64,000 nt of DNA. Source: Ampelocalamus luodianensis. Taxonomy: Eukaryota; Streptophyta; Magnoliopsida; Poales; Poaceae. Both the position numbers and the translations under genes were made by a program. The stretch covers positions 30,344,751-30,408,750 of the forward strand of contig CM070622.1 of the NCBI GenBank assembly GCA_036346255.1. Direction: 5' to 3'. Under the pieces are notes generated by a model. It was given only the letters and a program-made list of their open reading frames with translations. It ran no database searches and was not told the origin of the DNA. How positions within the stretch are numbered: the first letter of the stretch is position 1; each line of letters starts with the position of its first letter. Of the stretch, positions 1 through 11,200 are shown one piece after another.

Positions 1-429
1 TCAGTAATTTTTTGTGTGACTCTCATGTATATTCTTATCAACATGTTAGAAATAATATTTCCGTACAACTCTAAAGGCTAATCATGTTTATCGTGTTTTT
101 AGCGATCAGAAGATACAAATATAACAAGAATCAAGAACTAGTTACAACCGAATATAAGGATTAAAGAAGATGAAAATCAACAACTCATATTGATAAATCT
201 GATGAAGATGCTTGGAGCCTTGGACGTCACAACAATGATGCTAGCTGGTCATGGCGGCTTGTTGGTTGTGCCGTGCAATCCCGACGTGGGCCGTTGTTGT
301 GGAGTCAAGCTGCCAAGGGCACGATGTAGGCTGAGCACGGCAGCGGATGAACCACGTAGGTTAGGATGGAGCTTGTTTGGGCACTAGGGCAGCAGAAGAA
401 CAATCGCTCAACATGCTAGGGAAATATAT

Positions 430-467
430 ATTTTTTAATCCGTAGTAACGCACGAGCATTGAACTAG
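430..467 (+). mobile_element. Possible Helitron-type 3' terminus
   Basis: An AT-rich run leads into CCGTAGTAACGCACGAGCA and ends CTAG followed by T. This resembles the 3' ends of grass Helitrons, which end CTRR and insert between A and T. No matching 5' TC terminus was found in the window, so the rest of the element would lie to the left or be lost. The evidence is weak. Confidence 0.25.
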
Positions 468-1795
468 TAATTTGAAATTGCATGGTTACGACTTTGATCT
501 TGAATAGAGTATGTTCTCTAGGTTTTGCTACAAAGTCAACAAAACATGGACCTTCTTCAGCATGCAAACATACAGACCACCCTCCACATCGATCATGCGC
601 ATAGATATAGAAGACAGTGCCAAGGATCCATATATTATAGTCCCATAATTCATTTGTCTCGTAATAAAATAAATCTATCTACATTTAACTTTTACCAATC
701 ATCTTTCTTAAGGAAGGCACGGGCAGGCCTCTCGCACCTAAAGTACTATGTAATACTGTAGCAAATACTGTATGAACAGGGAAATATGTATTTCAGCGAT
801 TTTGTTGTGCCGAACATTGTATCAAAGCTTAGCCACTGTGGTGCTTGATCTAAACCTTCAATTTTTGATCGGACGGCACGGATCGCTCCTAATGCCGAAT
901 TAATGTAGATCATCTATATTGAATACCTCAATGCAGAGATCACAATCCTAGTTTCTATGCTCTCTCCTCCACCTCATCATCTAGCTGATATGGCAAGAAT
1001 TTAGATCCAGACGACATGCAGCATTAGGTGCCTGCCTAAAAGACCCCAAAAAATATTACAAAAGGCTATGCTGCTGTTACACGCTGGGGCCAGGGTTGAG
1101 CTCTTCTCCTAGGATCTGGATCCTCTGCTTCTACTGCAGAGAATCATTGTATGAACAACAAGTCTAGTCCATATGAACAGTGCTCAGCAGTAGTACCGTA
1201 GTATAATATTATAGAAACAGTGAAATATCTATTGTAGTACAACTTATTGTAGCGTTTTTACTGTGTTTTCGGGTATCGTAGCACTTCATCTAATCTGTTC
1301 GTAAAAAGATCGGACGGTGGAGAGAACGAACTAAGGCATGTCACATCCGCTTCCCCTCTCCTGCCTCCACTTGCCGCAGAAAGAAAACTCACCAACCCAG
1401 AGCCAACACAGCTTCAAGCCTTCCAACCTTTCAGTCAAAAAAAGGGCGAGGAAAAATGATGTACACAAGATTCAATCACACGAAACAATTTTTCGCCAAA
1501 AAAGAAGAAGAAGAAGAAGAAACTTGTAGACATACATAAGTACGTACTAATATGGTATAAGTGTATAGCAAGTTACATTTAGCAACTGATCTACCGGGCA
1601 TCAAACTCAACTGTAGTACAGACGTAGAAGGTAGAACCGCCAGCCGTGCCACTAAATCGCTAACAAATACAGTCGCTGGAACAGTTGCCGGGTCCACGAG
1701 ACGTTGCTTTCTGAGGACAAACGAGAGGCCAGGCAGGCACACGGAATGGGGGAAAAAAATGAAGGAACACTGGAATCCAGATGAGGCAAGGACGT
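468..1795. other. Intergenic, no gene recognised
   Basis: No coding region is supported here. Two stretches (about 770-960 and 1165-1330) carry the words GAACAGTG, GATCTAAACC and ATCGGACGG, which also occur in the tandem repeat at 45.68-46.01 kb, so a dispersed grass repeat is likely. A purine-rich run of AAG triplets lies near 1500-1520. Confidence 0.4.
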
Positions 1796-1848
1796 CCTTC
1801 TAGAAGGCGTGCCTGCACATGCTCAACCTCTGGTGGCCTTCTAGAAGG
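1796..1848. promoter_or_regulatory. Pair of heat-shock-element-like palindromes
   Basis: The 12-bp palindrome CCTTCTAGAAGG occurs at 1796-1807 and again at 1837-1848. It contains the HSF core TTCnnGAA. The pair lies about 1.1 kb upstream of the gene at 2980. A role in its regulation is inference. A 14-bp direct repeat (CTAATTAGGATATC) follows at 1904-1917 and 1971-1984. Confidence 0.3.
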
Positions 1849-2862
1849 AGGTACCAAATCTGGCACTTGCCAGCGTCATGCGGCCTGTCGTTTTCCTTCA
1901 GCGCTAATTAGGATATCCAGGCAATGATTTCTGAACCCCACGTATTAGAATACTAGAATAGAATGTATACCTAATTAGGATATCTCATCCATGGATCGAT
2001 GCGTGCTTAACCCACTAGGGCACGCATCTGATCTGCCCCCACCGCCGGAGCACGTAGTTTCTTTGATGTGTTTTGGATCCAATCCCAATAAAGAACGGCA
2101 TCGCAAAAGATGGAGGGTTTCCAAAGTTAGGTTGTCCTTTTGGAATACGGGAGTTTTTTTTTCCCCTTGTCTGGTTCAGATCCCGTTAAATTTTTGAGGA
2201 ATATATACGAATTCCTACGTTCCAAACGTGATCTTAGTGGGAAAGTTTTCCCCATTGGCTTATTGTCTTCTTTTTTTTCCTCCTCTAATTTTGAGTTCCT
2301 TCGCTCCTGTATAATCCTTACCATCTATGTTGCATTAATACGGTTGCCAAGTACCTCGATAAGGTGTAGCCAGCCAGCGGTTGAACCTCGGGCCAGCCCA
2401 ACTGAAATAACAAGGTTCAGCTCATCACGTAAGCATCTTCAGTGGCGTAGCCAAGCGATTTTGATCTAACCTTGCGCCACTGCCCCGACAGCCGGAGACC
2501 AGCTCGGCCTCTGCCTCGATTGATTTGCCACAACCTGACGAGTGCTGTAGGGCTAAAAAATATGAACCCCTCTAATTTCCAAGGTCCAACCCCACGTACT
2601 GAACCGGCCATCGGTGTACAGTACATGGCGATTAAGGGCCCCTTGGAAATCAACCAAGATTGGTTGCTTTGCAAATCCGGCGAAACGAGATCGTTATCTA
2701 TTATTATCACTCTCATTAATGTCGATCGGTGTGGATCGATCGGCTCGGCTACGATACGTCGCGGTCGTCACAGTGACAGCCCCAAGCTTGCTCCCTTCCT
2801 CGCCAAACTCGCCGTGGCGCAATTGCATGTGCGCTGACTGATCACCTGCCTTGCCTTCTCCA

Positions 2863-2869
2863 TATATAT
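2863..2869 (+). promoter_or_regulatory. TATA box of the small acidic gene
   Basis: TATATAT lies 111 bp upstream of the chosen ATG at 2980. Transcription would start near 2895, leaving a leader of about 85 nt. Confidence 0.5.
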
Positions 2870-2979
2870 GCGCACACATTTGCACAGCACACGTACAAAA
2901 ATCAGAGAAGCGATCTAGCGAGCCCAGTTTTTCAGCCTCGCCTCTTTTTTTCGTCTTTGCGATAGCTTCTCTGGGTCCG

Positions 2980-3462
2980 ATGGCCACCGTGCGGCCGCAC
3001 CTGGGCCGTCGCCCTCCCCCTCCGGCTCCGCCGGCTCCACCGCCGCCGTCGGTGCGGCCGGCGGCGGCGGCGGCTGCACTGCCGCAGTCCCCGTACACAA
3101 GGCCGAGCCGTCGGACCGACGACCATGGAAGGAAGGAGAGAGTGGCGGAGTCGTGCTGCCCGGCGGAGGCGGTGAACATGGTGATCGACGTCGACGAGAG
3201 CGACGACGACGGCTGCGGCAGCTGCGTCGACGGGGGCGAAGGCGGTGGAGGACAGGACGAGAAAGGGAGCGACGTCTTCTGGTGGAGCCAAGAGAGCAGC
3301 AGCTGTTTCCTTTGGCCGCCGAATGCGAGTAGAGCGGCAACGAACGGCCACGCCGGCGACGAGCGCGGCGGCGGCGACGACGACCCGAAGGCGTCGGCGG
3401 TGAGGCGGCAGGAGGAGGACCGCAAGTTCTGGGAGGCGTGCCTGGCCTCTGGCTACCCCTGA
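2980..3462 (+). CDS. Small acidic protein of unknown function (160 aa)
   Basis: This is a single-exon reading frame from ATG at 2980 to TGA at 3462. The frame is open further upstream, but the region before 2980 lies around the TATA box and is probably untranslated, and the context TCCGATGG suits this ATG. I do not recognise the family. The N-terminus (about residues 9-45) is rich in Pro and Ala. An acidic motif VIDVDESDDD lies near residues 68-77, followed by a Gly/Asp-rich linker. The charged C-terminus ends EEDRKFWEACLASGYP. The sharp Trp/Cys/Tyr ending after low-complexity sequence looks like a conserved docking motif, but that is inference. No signal peptide or membrane segment is visible. 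GC content is very high, as in many grass single-exon genes. Confidence 0.65.
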   Translation: MATVRPHLGRRPPPPAPPAPPPPSVRPAAAAAALPQSPYTRPSRRTDDHGRKERVAESCCPAEAVNMVIDVDESDDDGCGSCVDGGEGGGGQDEKGSDVFWWSQESSSCFLWPPNASRAATNGHAGDERGGGDDDPKASAVRRQEEDRKFWEACLASGYP

Positions 3463-3704
3463 TCAGCTGCAAGAGCGACGAATTCAATGGCGGCCATGCA
3501 TGTGTGTGTGTTCTTTTAATCGATTGATTTTGTTTCTTGGTTCAACAACCATTAATCTTAGTGACTAGTTTGTACCTTGGACAACGTTGCAGTGTTCGGC
3601 GTGTGAAGTGACGAGGTGGTTACTTAGTTGCTTAGAAACTAACCCACTCTAAAATCAAAAGCAGGGTTTGAGTGCAGATCCAAGGAAGGAAAGCTAAGAT
3701 ATGC
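3463..3704. other. 3' flank of the small acidic gene
   Basis: AT-richer DNA with TGTGTGTG and a run of T/A-rich words that could serve as the 3' UTR and poly(A) region. Nothing else is seen. Confidence 0.4.
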
Positions 3705-4045
3705 AGTGCGCATGTGCATCCACTGCGCGTAAGAATTTGTAAAGGGAATTTGTGTATTTACCATTACAAGATAGATACATTTGACCTCTGGATGTCAGTG
3801 CATTCACTACAAGTAAGAATTTGTAAAGGTGATTTGAGTATTTACCATTACGAGATAGATATATTTAAGGATTTACCTCTCGATGTCAGTGCATCCACTG
3901 CCGGTACAAATTTGTGAAGGGATTTGAGTATTTACCATTATGAGATGGATATATTTGAGGATTTACCCCTCGATGTCACACTGATATCGAGGGGTAAATA
4001 CTCAAATACACCTATTTATAGTAGTAAATCCTCAATAATTAATTG
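3705..4045. repeat. Degenerate tandem repeat with a terminal hairpin
   Basis: Three units of about 85-90 bp begin near 3714, 3799 and 3889. Each has the order CACTGC or CACTAC, AAGAATTTGTAAAGG, GATTTGAGTATTTACCATTA, GAGATAGATA and CTCGATGTCA. The last unit runs into an inverted repeat (TTTACCCCTCGAT against ATCGAGGGGTAAA), so the right end can fold back on the array. The short in-frame translation across it is a by-product of the repeat and not a gene. Confidence 0.65.
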
Positions 4046-4312
4046 TAAATGGCGTCTACGTCTGTATCCGGTTCTTTTCCTTTTCAATTTTTTTTTTGGT
4101 TGAGACTTTACACTCTGTAGTACAATCACTGAGAAGGAAGCAATGAACACCGCATAACATGCACACATATGCTAAAGCGACATGCTACTATATGCTAGTG
4201 GCCAGGACGCGCTTCTATGCTTTCCTTCAAAAAAGAAAAGTGCACGGTGTACACATTCTAGCAAAATTCTAGCCAACAATCCAGAGCCTGACTTATACCT
4301 AACAATCCATTC

Positions 4313-4794
4313 AGGGATAAGTTGGTTTTACCCCTCTCAGACAAGCTCTTGTCTGAGTCCGAAAACCAATCCGTAACACCAAATCAGGTATTTGACACAA
4401 CTCAATTATCAAAATCGGACAAATCACCCCACGCCCAAAAACCACCATGGTTTTTGGGGACGTGGCGGCCCAGTAAGCTTGTATCTGACGTGACTAACAG
4501 ATCATCCCAACGTGATTAAGTCAGCAAAATATGTCACCTACTTTTTTTCCCTGTAGGATTAATGAAATACTTTTCATTAATATGTATGTATATCTAACTA
4601 GGAGGTGATTCAACGCTGATGTAGCTGTTTACACAGCTAAAACTAGTGACATGGTGAAAACCACCGATGAAACCAGCCTAGAGAAGAAAAATGAACGATT
4701 TTGAGAGTTGGAGGGTGTCAAATACATGATTTTGTAGTTGGTGATTGATTTCCAGACTCGGACAATAGTTAAGGGGTTCAAATGGACTTATTCC
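4313..4794. mobile_element. Mutator-like non-autonomous element A (about 480 bp)
   Basis: The two ends are long imperfect inverted repeats of about 75-100 bp. The left end GGGATAAG..., with GTCTGAGTCCGAAAACCAAT further in, matches the reverse complement of the right end GGAATAAG..., with GTCCGAGTCTGGAAATCAAT. GTATTTGACAC and TCAAAATCG also occur in both arms. TCCATTC is found at 4306-4312 and again at 4792-4798, overlapping the right end, and may be what remains of a 9-bp target duplication. No transposase is encoded. Confidence 0.65.
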
Positions 4795-4795
4795 A

Positions 4796-6119
4796 TTCTA
4801 TCTTGGAATAAGTCCATATTACACCCTTAAACTTTGGTCTGAGTTCAAAAAAACCCCTGAACTCTAATACCGTTTGGTTTACTTCCCTCGGGCCGAAACC
4901 ACCTGGTTTATCGCCTACGTGGCACCCGGGCCCACTTGTTAGACGCCAAATGCAGAGAGAAAGAGAGAGAGAGAGAGTGCTGGCACCGCTCATTCCTCCC
5001 CAAATCTCTCCTCTCCACTCTCTCCTGACACCACTGCCACTTCGCCCAGATGCCTCCGGGTTCAACCCGTGCTGCTTGCCGGCTCCGGCTCCTCCCCGCG
5101 TCTACACATGCCTCCCCGGCTTCCCCGTGCGGCTTGGCCCCGGCCCGCCTCCTCTTGTGCGGGCACTCGGGCCTTGTGCGACGTCGGCGGTGGGGTGGCG
5201 CGGGGAGGAGGAAGGGGTGCGCATGGGCTGCGCCTGGGGGTGGGGAGGCCGGCGATGGGGTCGGGGAAGCCTGGGGGTGGCCGTGGTGGCGGGGCGACGG
5301 CGACCGTGGGCGGAGGAGCTTCTCGGTAGCGGAGAAAAAGGGTGGAGGTGGGGAAGAGTAGAGGGGGATTGGGGGCGCGGGGTAACACGGCGGGTTCAGT
5401 GAAACACTCACCGGTGCGGCCAAACGGCGGTGGGGTGGTGGTGGTCGAAACCAGGCGGAGATGGGGCTTCGACTCCAGCGGCTTGCTCGGCGGCGAAGAA
5501 GAAGAGGGGAGGTGGGGGAAAGTGGAGGGCCCTGGGAGGCACAGGGTGACGCGGCCGGTGTGGTGAGGAACTCACCAGAGGCGGCGAACAGCGGAGAGGC
5601 GGTGCGGTGGAGACGGGAGCTTGGCTCCAGCTTTGCGTTTGAGGAAGAAGGGGGGAAGAGAAGAAGGGAGTCGCCGGTTCGGTCCCCGTGCCGCCTCCAA
5701 ATGGAGCAGCTGTCGGCGCCACCGGCCCCGCGTGCTCCCCTCCAGCCGCCCGGCGCCTAGCGTCGCCGCCCGTGCGTGCCCCCTCCTGCGCCCGTGACTC
5801 CTCCCTCTTCCCGCCCCGCCGCCGCTGGCTCCCTACCGCCAGCCCGCACAGCCCACCCTGACCCGATCCTCCCATGGTCAACCCGCAGGAGGAAGTGGCT
5901 GCCACCTAAGTCAAAACCAATGACGTGGCTGCTACGTAAGCCAAAACCAATGACGTGGCTGCCAATATGGCTAAAACTACCAATGAAACCAACCTAGGGT
6001 GTAATTTGCTCCGGTTTTGACAATTGAGGGGTGTAAAGTGAACGGTTTTATAGTTCGGGGTATTTTTTGAACTCGGATCGTAGTTTAAGGATGTAAAATA
6101 AACTTATTCTTTCTATCTT
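4796..6119. mobile_element. Mutator-like non-autonomous element B with GC-rich interior
   Basis: The element proper is 4805-6110 and is flanked by a perfect 9-bp target duplication TTCTATCTT at 4796-4804 and 6111-6119, the Mutator length. The terminal inverted repeats are about 75 bp: left GGAATAAGTCCATATTACA, right end complement AGAATAAGTTTATTTTACA. The interior (about 4940-5900) is strongly GC-rich and contains two similar blocks of about 120 bp, each with a CTCACC boundary (near 5405 and 5575). This is the composition of Pack-MULEs that carry host exon pieces. I could not identify the donor gene. Long reading frames inside run in all frames because stop codons are rare there, so none is called. 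Confidence 0.85.
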
Positions 6120-6811
6120 AGCCACTCCAGGAGCTGTGCAACCAATGGAGTAAATACTGGCTAGTTCCCTGCATATTAGCACCTACTGCATAGTGTTTAG
6201 TACAACATAAAAAGTAAAGCATGCTGAAGAATTGCATGTGATCTCCACAAGGAAGAGAATTGCTTCCTCTCACAGCATGTGGCCCAGTCGAAGGGCTTAA
6301 TTAGTTGGCAAACACTGTTTGGGCACCGCAAAGATGATGCATACCTCCTGGCTGTTGCATAGATGCTCAAATCATCTGGTCTATTTGATGTCGATCACCT
6401 GGCTGGGACGCCTCGCTTTCGATTGGAAATCCTGTCCAATTCATAGTCTAACAACTTGAATGATATGAATTGGCAACTAGAAAGGCTGTGTTGGTCCAGC
6501 AAGGTCTAACGAAGTCAGAGAAGCAACAGTGTCCCACCAATAAATGAGCATCGCGGAAGATTTCCATTAACCAAATTTTGTCATTTCAAGCAACAGTTAG
6601 ATTATGCTGACATGTTAAAGGATCCCTTGTCGCTCTAAAAAGATTAATCTTGTCATTTCAAGAGAATAAGAAGGATTATTTCAAGAGAATAAGAAGGATT
6701 AGCTAACTGCAAATTTTGTTTCCGAAGAATTAACAGCAGAGCCGACATAAAGAATTGGCTTTTATTCTATAGTGTCATTGTTATTCCATTTTCGCTATGC
6801 TTTTGCTTCTC
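6120..6811. other. Intergenic DNA with a 23-bp tandem duplication
   Basis: No gene is seen. A 23-bp sequence beginning ATTTCAAGAGAATAAG is duplicated head to tail at 6655-6677 and 6678-6700. Confidence 0.45.
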
Positions 6812-6966
6812 CTATGATGGCTTACCATTCAACTGGACCTTCGGATAAGTTCTCTGCATTTTCTTCTGCGCCTTCCTTCTTCTTGCCTGGAAATGACCCA
6901 TTCCCATAGTTGCTTGGATGACTTTGTCGGTCAATAGGGCGGCCCCCATCACCGTCACAAGCACAC
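6812..6966 (-). other. Candidate terminal exon of an unidentified gene
   Basis: On the minus strand an acceptor (CTTTTGAG then GTGTGC) opens a stretch that is free of stops in two frames. One frame gives a hydrophobic start VLVTVMGAALLTDKV followed by a basic tail, and it stops at 6814-6812. The other contains GGRPIDRQSHPSNYG and GPVEW and could splice out at a GTAAGCC donor. I recognise neither. It may be a separate small gene or an alternative 3' exon of the large minus-strand gene ending at 8276. Confidence 0.3.
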
Positions 6967-7014
6967 CTCAAAAGTATGAAATAAATCACATCCGAGGCAA
7001 AAGAAACGCCTTTT

Positions 7015-7210
7015 TGGGTAAAAGCCATTAATATATGATTCAGGTAAAGTTTACGTGTTTGCTTACTTTATTCTGTCTAAAAGTTATTAATATATGATTC
7101 AGGTAAAGTTTTGCACCTGATGCGGAATAATAGCCCATGTACATGTTTGCTTACTAGATTCTATCTGAAAGCCATTAATCTATGAGGTAGTTAAAGTATT
7201 GTACCTGACG
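7015..7210. repeat. Short tandem repeat, three degenerate units
   Basis: AAAAGCCATTAATATATGAT or a close variant, followed by TTCAGGTAAAGTTT, recurs at about 7019, 7078 and 7168. The intervening words GTTTGCTTACT and ATTCTGTCT also repeat. Period is about 60 to 90 bp. Confidence 0.55.
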
Positions 7211-7682
7211 TGGAAAGACAGCCCACATCAATGGAGCATTAAAAAAATGCTGTTTAGCCATGAAGTGAACCACTCGAAAAAATTAACATGAGAAAGCCAT
7301 CAAGTGCCTGCAACGTACAAATGCAGATTCAAGCTTACATGTACAGGTATCAAAAACTTCCAAGCACATTATCACGATGACAACAAACTTACCAAGATTC
7401 TGGCAGGTTGAGGAAGTCGATGAACACTACAAGAATTTCATAGGATTCTCTTCTGTCAGCTTCTGTTTGAAGGGTCACAGCAAATCTTTATACAGATTCT
7501 AATATTGAAAGGCAGCTTTTTCATACAAAGCAGAATAAGATGGGAAAAGCGTACAATGATCTATACAAACTTTAGTCAAATCGATGATTGTAACCAGTGT
7601 GAATTATGGGAACATAAACCATGACCAGTGATACAGGCAAGTTAGGAATATGAAAGAAAACATACTGAAGTACACAACATAC

Positions 7683-7937
7683 CATTATGACCCTTTTTCT
7701 GCATTCTAAAAAAAAACTGAGAAATAGTGATCATGCTGTTTCCTTGCTGATGATATCTACGTGCTTCATTTCTGCTCCCGGATGAACCTTCAGCTGGACT
7801 ACATTCTAATGTTTGATAAGCTATACAGGTGCTTTTATCATTAAGCAAAAGTGTGCAGAACCTCTCAATTTCTTCATGTTTTAGAACAAGACCATCTACT
7901 CTCAAACTTATATTTGCAATTCTAGGCCACCATGATA
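7683..7937 (-). other. Candidate internal exon, unidentified protein
   Basis: On the minus strand an acceptor (GTTTTGCAG) at 7938-7940 and a donor (GTATGT) just below 7683 bound 255 nt that are open in one frame. The translation includes SWWPRIANISLRVDG, HEEIERFCTLLLND and CSPAEGSSGSRNEARR, which looks like real protein and not random sequence. The exon begins and ends in phase 1. It lies 339 bp past the stop codon of the DUF7036-type gene, whose exon 4 also ends in phase 1, so it could be an alternative exon of that gene. I do not recognise the family. Confidence 0.35.
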
Positions 7938-8275
7938 CTGCAAAACGGGAACGGTAACATGGTATCTTTTTTTTTTTTGCCTCTCAATGTAGAAGACTTC
8001 AATCTTGCCCATTAAAATCTCAACAAAAATGCAATCTTTATTTGATATGCGCATGATTGTACAAAACAACACAGGGGATGTAACTGAACTTAGGGCCTGC
8101 CATCATTACGGCTTTGACCACAAATACACCCCCTCTGCTGCATTATCCACGTATTTACATCCATTAAGGGATCACCAAAGACAACCATCTAAAGTTTTGA
8201 TAGCCGGGCTCATTTACAAAATGGTGATCCAACCTTCTGGGGGAATTCGCCATCTGGGTGAGAAACATTCCATCT

Positions 8276-11200
8276 CTACAGTAGTTGCATGAACAGGTAT
8301 AGAAGTGAAGCAACGACCCACCAGTGGGAGGATAGGCTGGAGGCCGATGCTGCACCATATTATTGCAAACGTGTTAGAAATTTACCACCAAAAAGAAAAA
8401 GAGAGAGAGAGAGGGAATTGATAGATAGAAACATTTAAGGAGATGAAAAGACATCAAATTGCATGAATAAGGTGACAGTCTTAAAAGAAAAAGGTTGCAT
8501 ATCTTCATATTTCTTACATTCTTTCTCAGGGAAGTACGTGGCAAAATTTCAAAAAGTATACATTATACATTGCACCTTAAGCTTTCAGGTAAATATACGT
8601 TATCCAAGAAAGGGCCCCCCTCAGGCAACTGGCAGTTAGCAAACATAAGAACTGCTAACATAAGAATATGATTCGATAACAGTTTTAGCTGTTGTAACTA
8701 GACCTGGTCAAACATCGGGATGGGATGGGCTTCAGGCCGAGCTTGAAAAAGTCCGACATAAAGGAGCCTGGCCGGAAGCCCGACTTCTGCGCAATGGGCA
8801 AGCCCAAAGCCCGACCGACTTCTGTGCAATGGGCAAGCCCGAAGCTCGGCCTGACGAAAAAAATGTGACCCAAAGCCCGAAAATAAGTCTGTCTATAACT
8901 ATATATGCAGATGTGATGCGTGTAATCAAGGAGGACAACCCGAAGGTGGGTGACAAGCCAACGAGGGAGGAGCCGAGGCAAGCGGAGACGCGACGGCCGG
9001 GGGAGAGCTCAAGGAAAGGGGGAGTGCCGCTACCTAGGGAGCCGAAGCTGGGGGAGCACAGCCAGGGGAGCGCTGGGCTTGACGAAGGAAGCTCATAGGC
9101 GCAGCTAGGGGAGTGCCGCCGGGAGGTGGAAGAAGATGAGCACCGCGGCCGAATACCTCAACGGGAGAGCGCAAGGGTTGGAGATGCGGTGGCAATGTGT
9201 GTGTGGGGGGGGGGGTGGGGGGGGGTTGGCTGGCTCCAGATCCAATTTTCGACTAGGAAAGTGGGGATTTGGGGCTTGTACTTTTATATTGTGGCTTGAG
9301 TTAGGATTGCGTGTTGTCGACTGGCACAAACATGTCAGGACGGGCCGGGCTTATTTTAGGCCGAAAATTCCAGCCCGAGCCCAACCCGAAAATCATTTCG
9401 GGCTCAAAACACAGGCCTAAGCCCGGCCTAATAGCCAGGCCCGCCCCAGCCCAGCCCATCCTTGAAAAATCAGGCCAGGAGATCGCCCATGAATAGGTAA
9501 CTTGTTGCCTTTTATTCTAGGTCTTATGGTGTGGAGTTCTTTTTTTTACGAAGAAGAATGGTGTGGAGTTCTTGGAACATGCTTGACTAGCAAACAGGAA
9601 TCAACCCATCATCTTGGAGACACGACAGTATTCCTTCTTAGGATTGTCATTTTACGGATATGCAATAAATGATTATTGTTACGAACCTTAGTTGGTAACT
9701 GGGTAAACACCGAAAGGAAGAAGGTCGGGCGATGTCGGCTTGGTGGGACAAGAGATTAGACTATAGACTGGGATGATAGAACCTTGGGAGGGCGATGTCA
9801 GCTTCCTTGAACAAGTACATAGGGCCTCCTTCTATAATACGACTAAACTTGACGCCTAAGACACCTATCGTGACATATACTCTAGTCTTCCATAACACGG
9901 ACTCAACTTACTTAATTTATCTCATCTTTCCTAATCTGGTATCCTTCCTAATCAATGTGTACTACTTGTACTCTGGCTGGACTCCTCTTGCGCGTCAACT
10001 TCCTAGACGTGTGCGTATTGCTGGATGGGCCTAGGGCCTACGCACATGACATTACACCCCTCCCAGACATGCAGCTCGTCCTCGAGGTGTTAGGTTGTGG
10101 TCACAGCTACAGCCCAAGGAGGCCCCACGTCGATGAAAGATTATGATGTCGGAGCTGGCGAGGGAACTTCCGGCATTCTTTCAGTGGTCGACGTGCAATT
10201 GGATGATCTTGTCGAGCTCCTTGTGAATAAACAAGCCGCTACGAAGAAACAATATTGTTGGACTCCATACGTGCTGCATAGGAACTCCTACGGACGCTCG
10301 GATGCATGCATGTTTTAGTATCTCCAGCCGCTGCATGCATATATCCAACTAATAAGACGCTCTGCCGCTGGACTCCTGATGTACTTGTAGTTGCTGGACT
10401 CCATGTGTTAGTCGTAGCTACTGCTGCGGAAGCCATCGCCACCGCCACGGAAGGCAATGCCGCAGTCGTGCCTTGATTTGCCGCTGCGCCATGATGCTCC
10501 GTTGCCGCTGGTGATAGGCCCACCGGCGCTGCTTCTGTAAAGAGTTGCGTCGCCGCCTTCGTTGCGCAGCTCCTTGCTCTTCCTTTGCCGCCGTCGTTGC
10601 GTCCTAGTGCAACGCCGCGGCTACTGGGAGCAATGCTACCACATCCACTTCGCCAAGTAGAAGCATCGTTGTCACGGGGTGCAGCTTGTACCTAGTGCGC
10701 CAACCATGGAAGATGCCACGCTGGCGTCGCTTGAAGTTGCAACGTTGCCCATGCCGGATGAAGGAGCATCAGCTGCAGCGCCGCTGCTATGGCACAATCG
10801 TTGTTGCTCCTGTCCCTTGCGCCTGCAGTTGTGTTGCCACCGCTACCGGATGCGCCTCTGTCGCCACTGCGATCATCTTCTCTACGTAGGCCGAAGGTAG
10901 CGCCGCCCGCCACCGCCTCCTGATGCGACGTTGTAACTGCTGGAAATAGTGTAGCCACCGCCTCTTGGTGCGCCACCGCAGTTGCTGGAGGTAGCTCCGC
11001 CGCCGTCGTGGAAGGCGTCACCACCTCTGCAGAAGGCGCAATCGCCGTCGTGGGAGACTTCGCTGTCGTCGCCACGATCATCTTCTCCAAAGTGCCCATC
11101 TTCTTGTCGTTGTCGTTGGTACTCATGGCCATCTTATTGGCGTTAGCCTTTATCATAGCTAGGTCTGATCTGTCGCCATAACCATGGTAGCAGAAGTCGT

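Noticed and set aside
2694..3425. Long minus-strand frame over the gene at 2980
   Set aside because: Antisense shadow of a GC-rich exon. The plus strand has the TATA box, start context and meaningful C-terminus.
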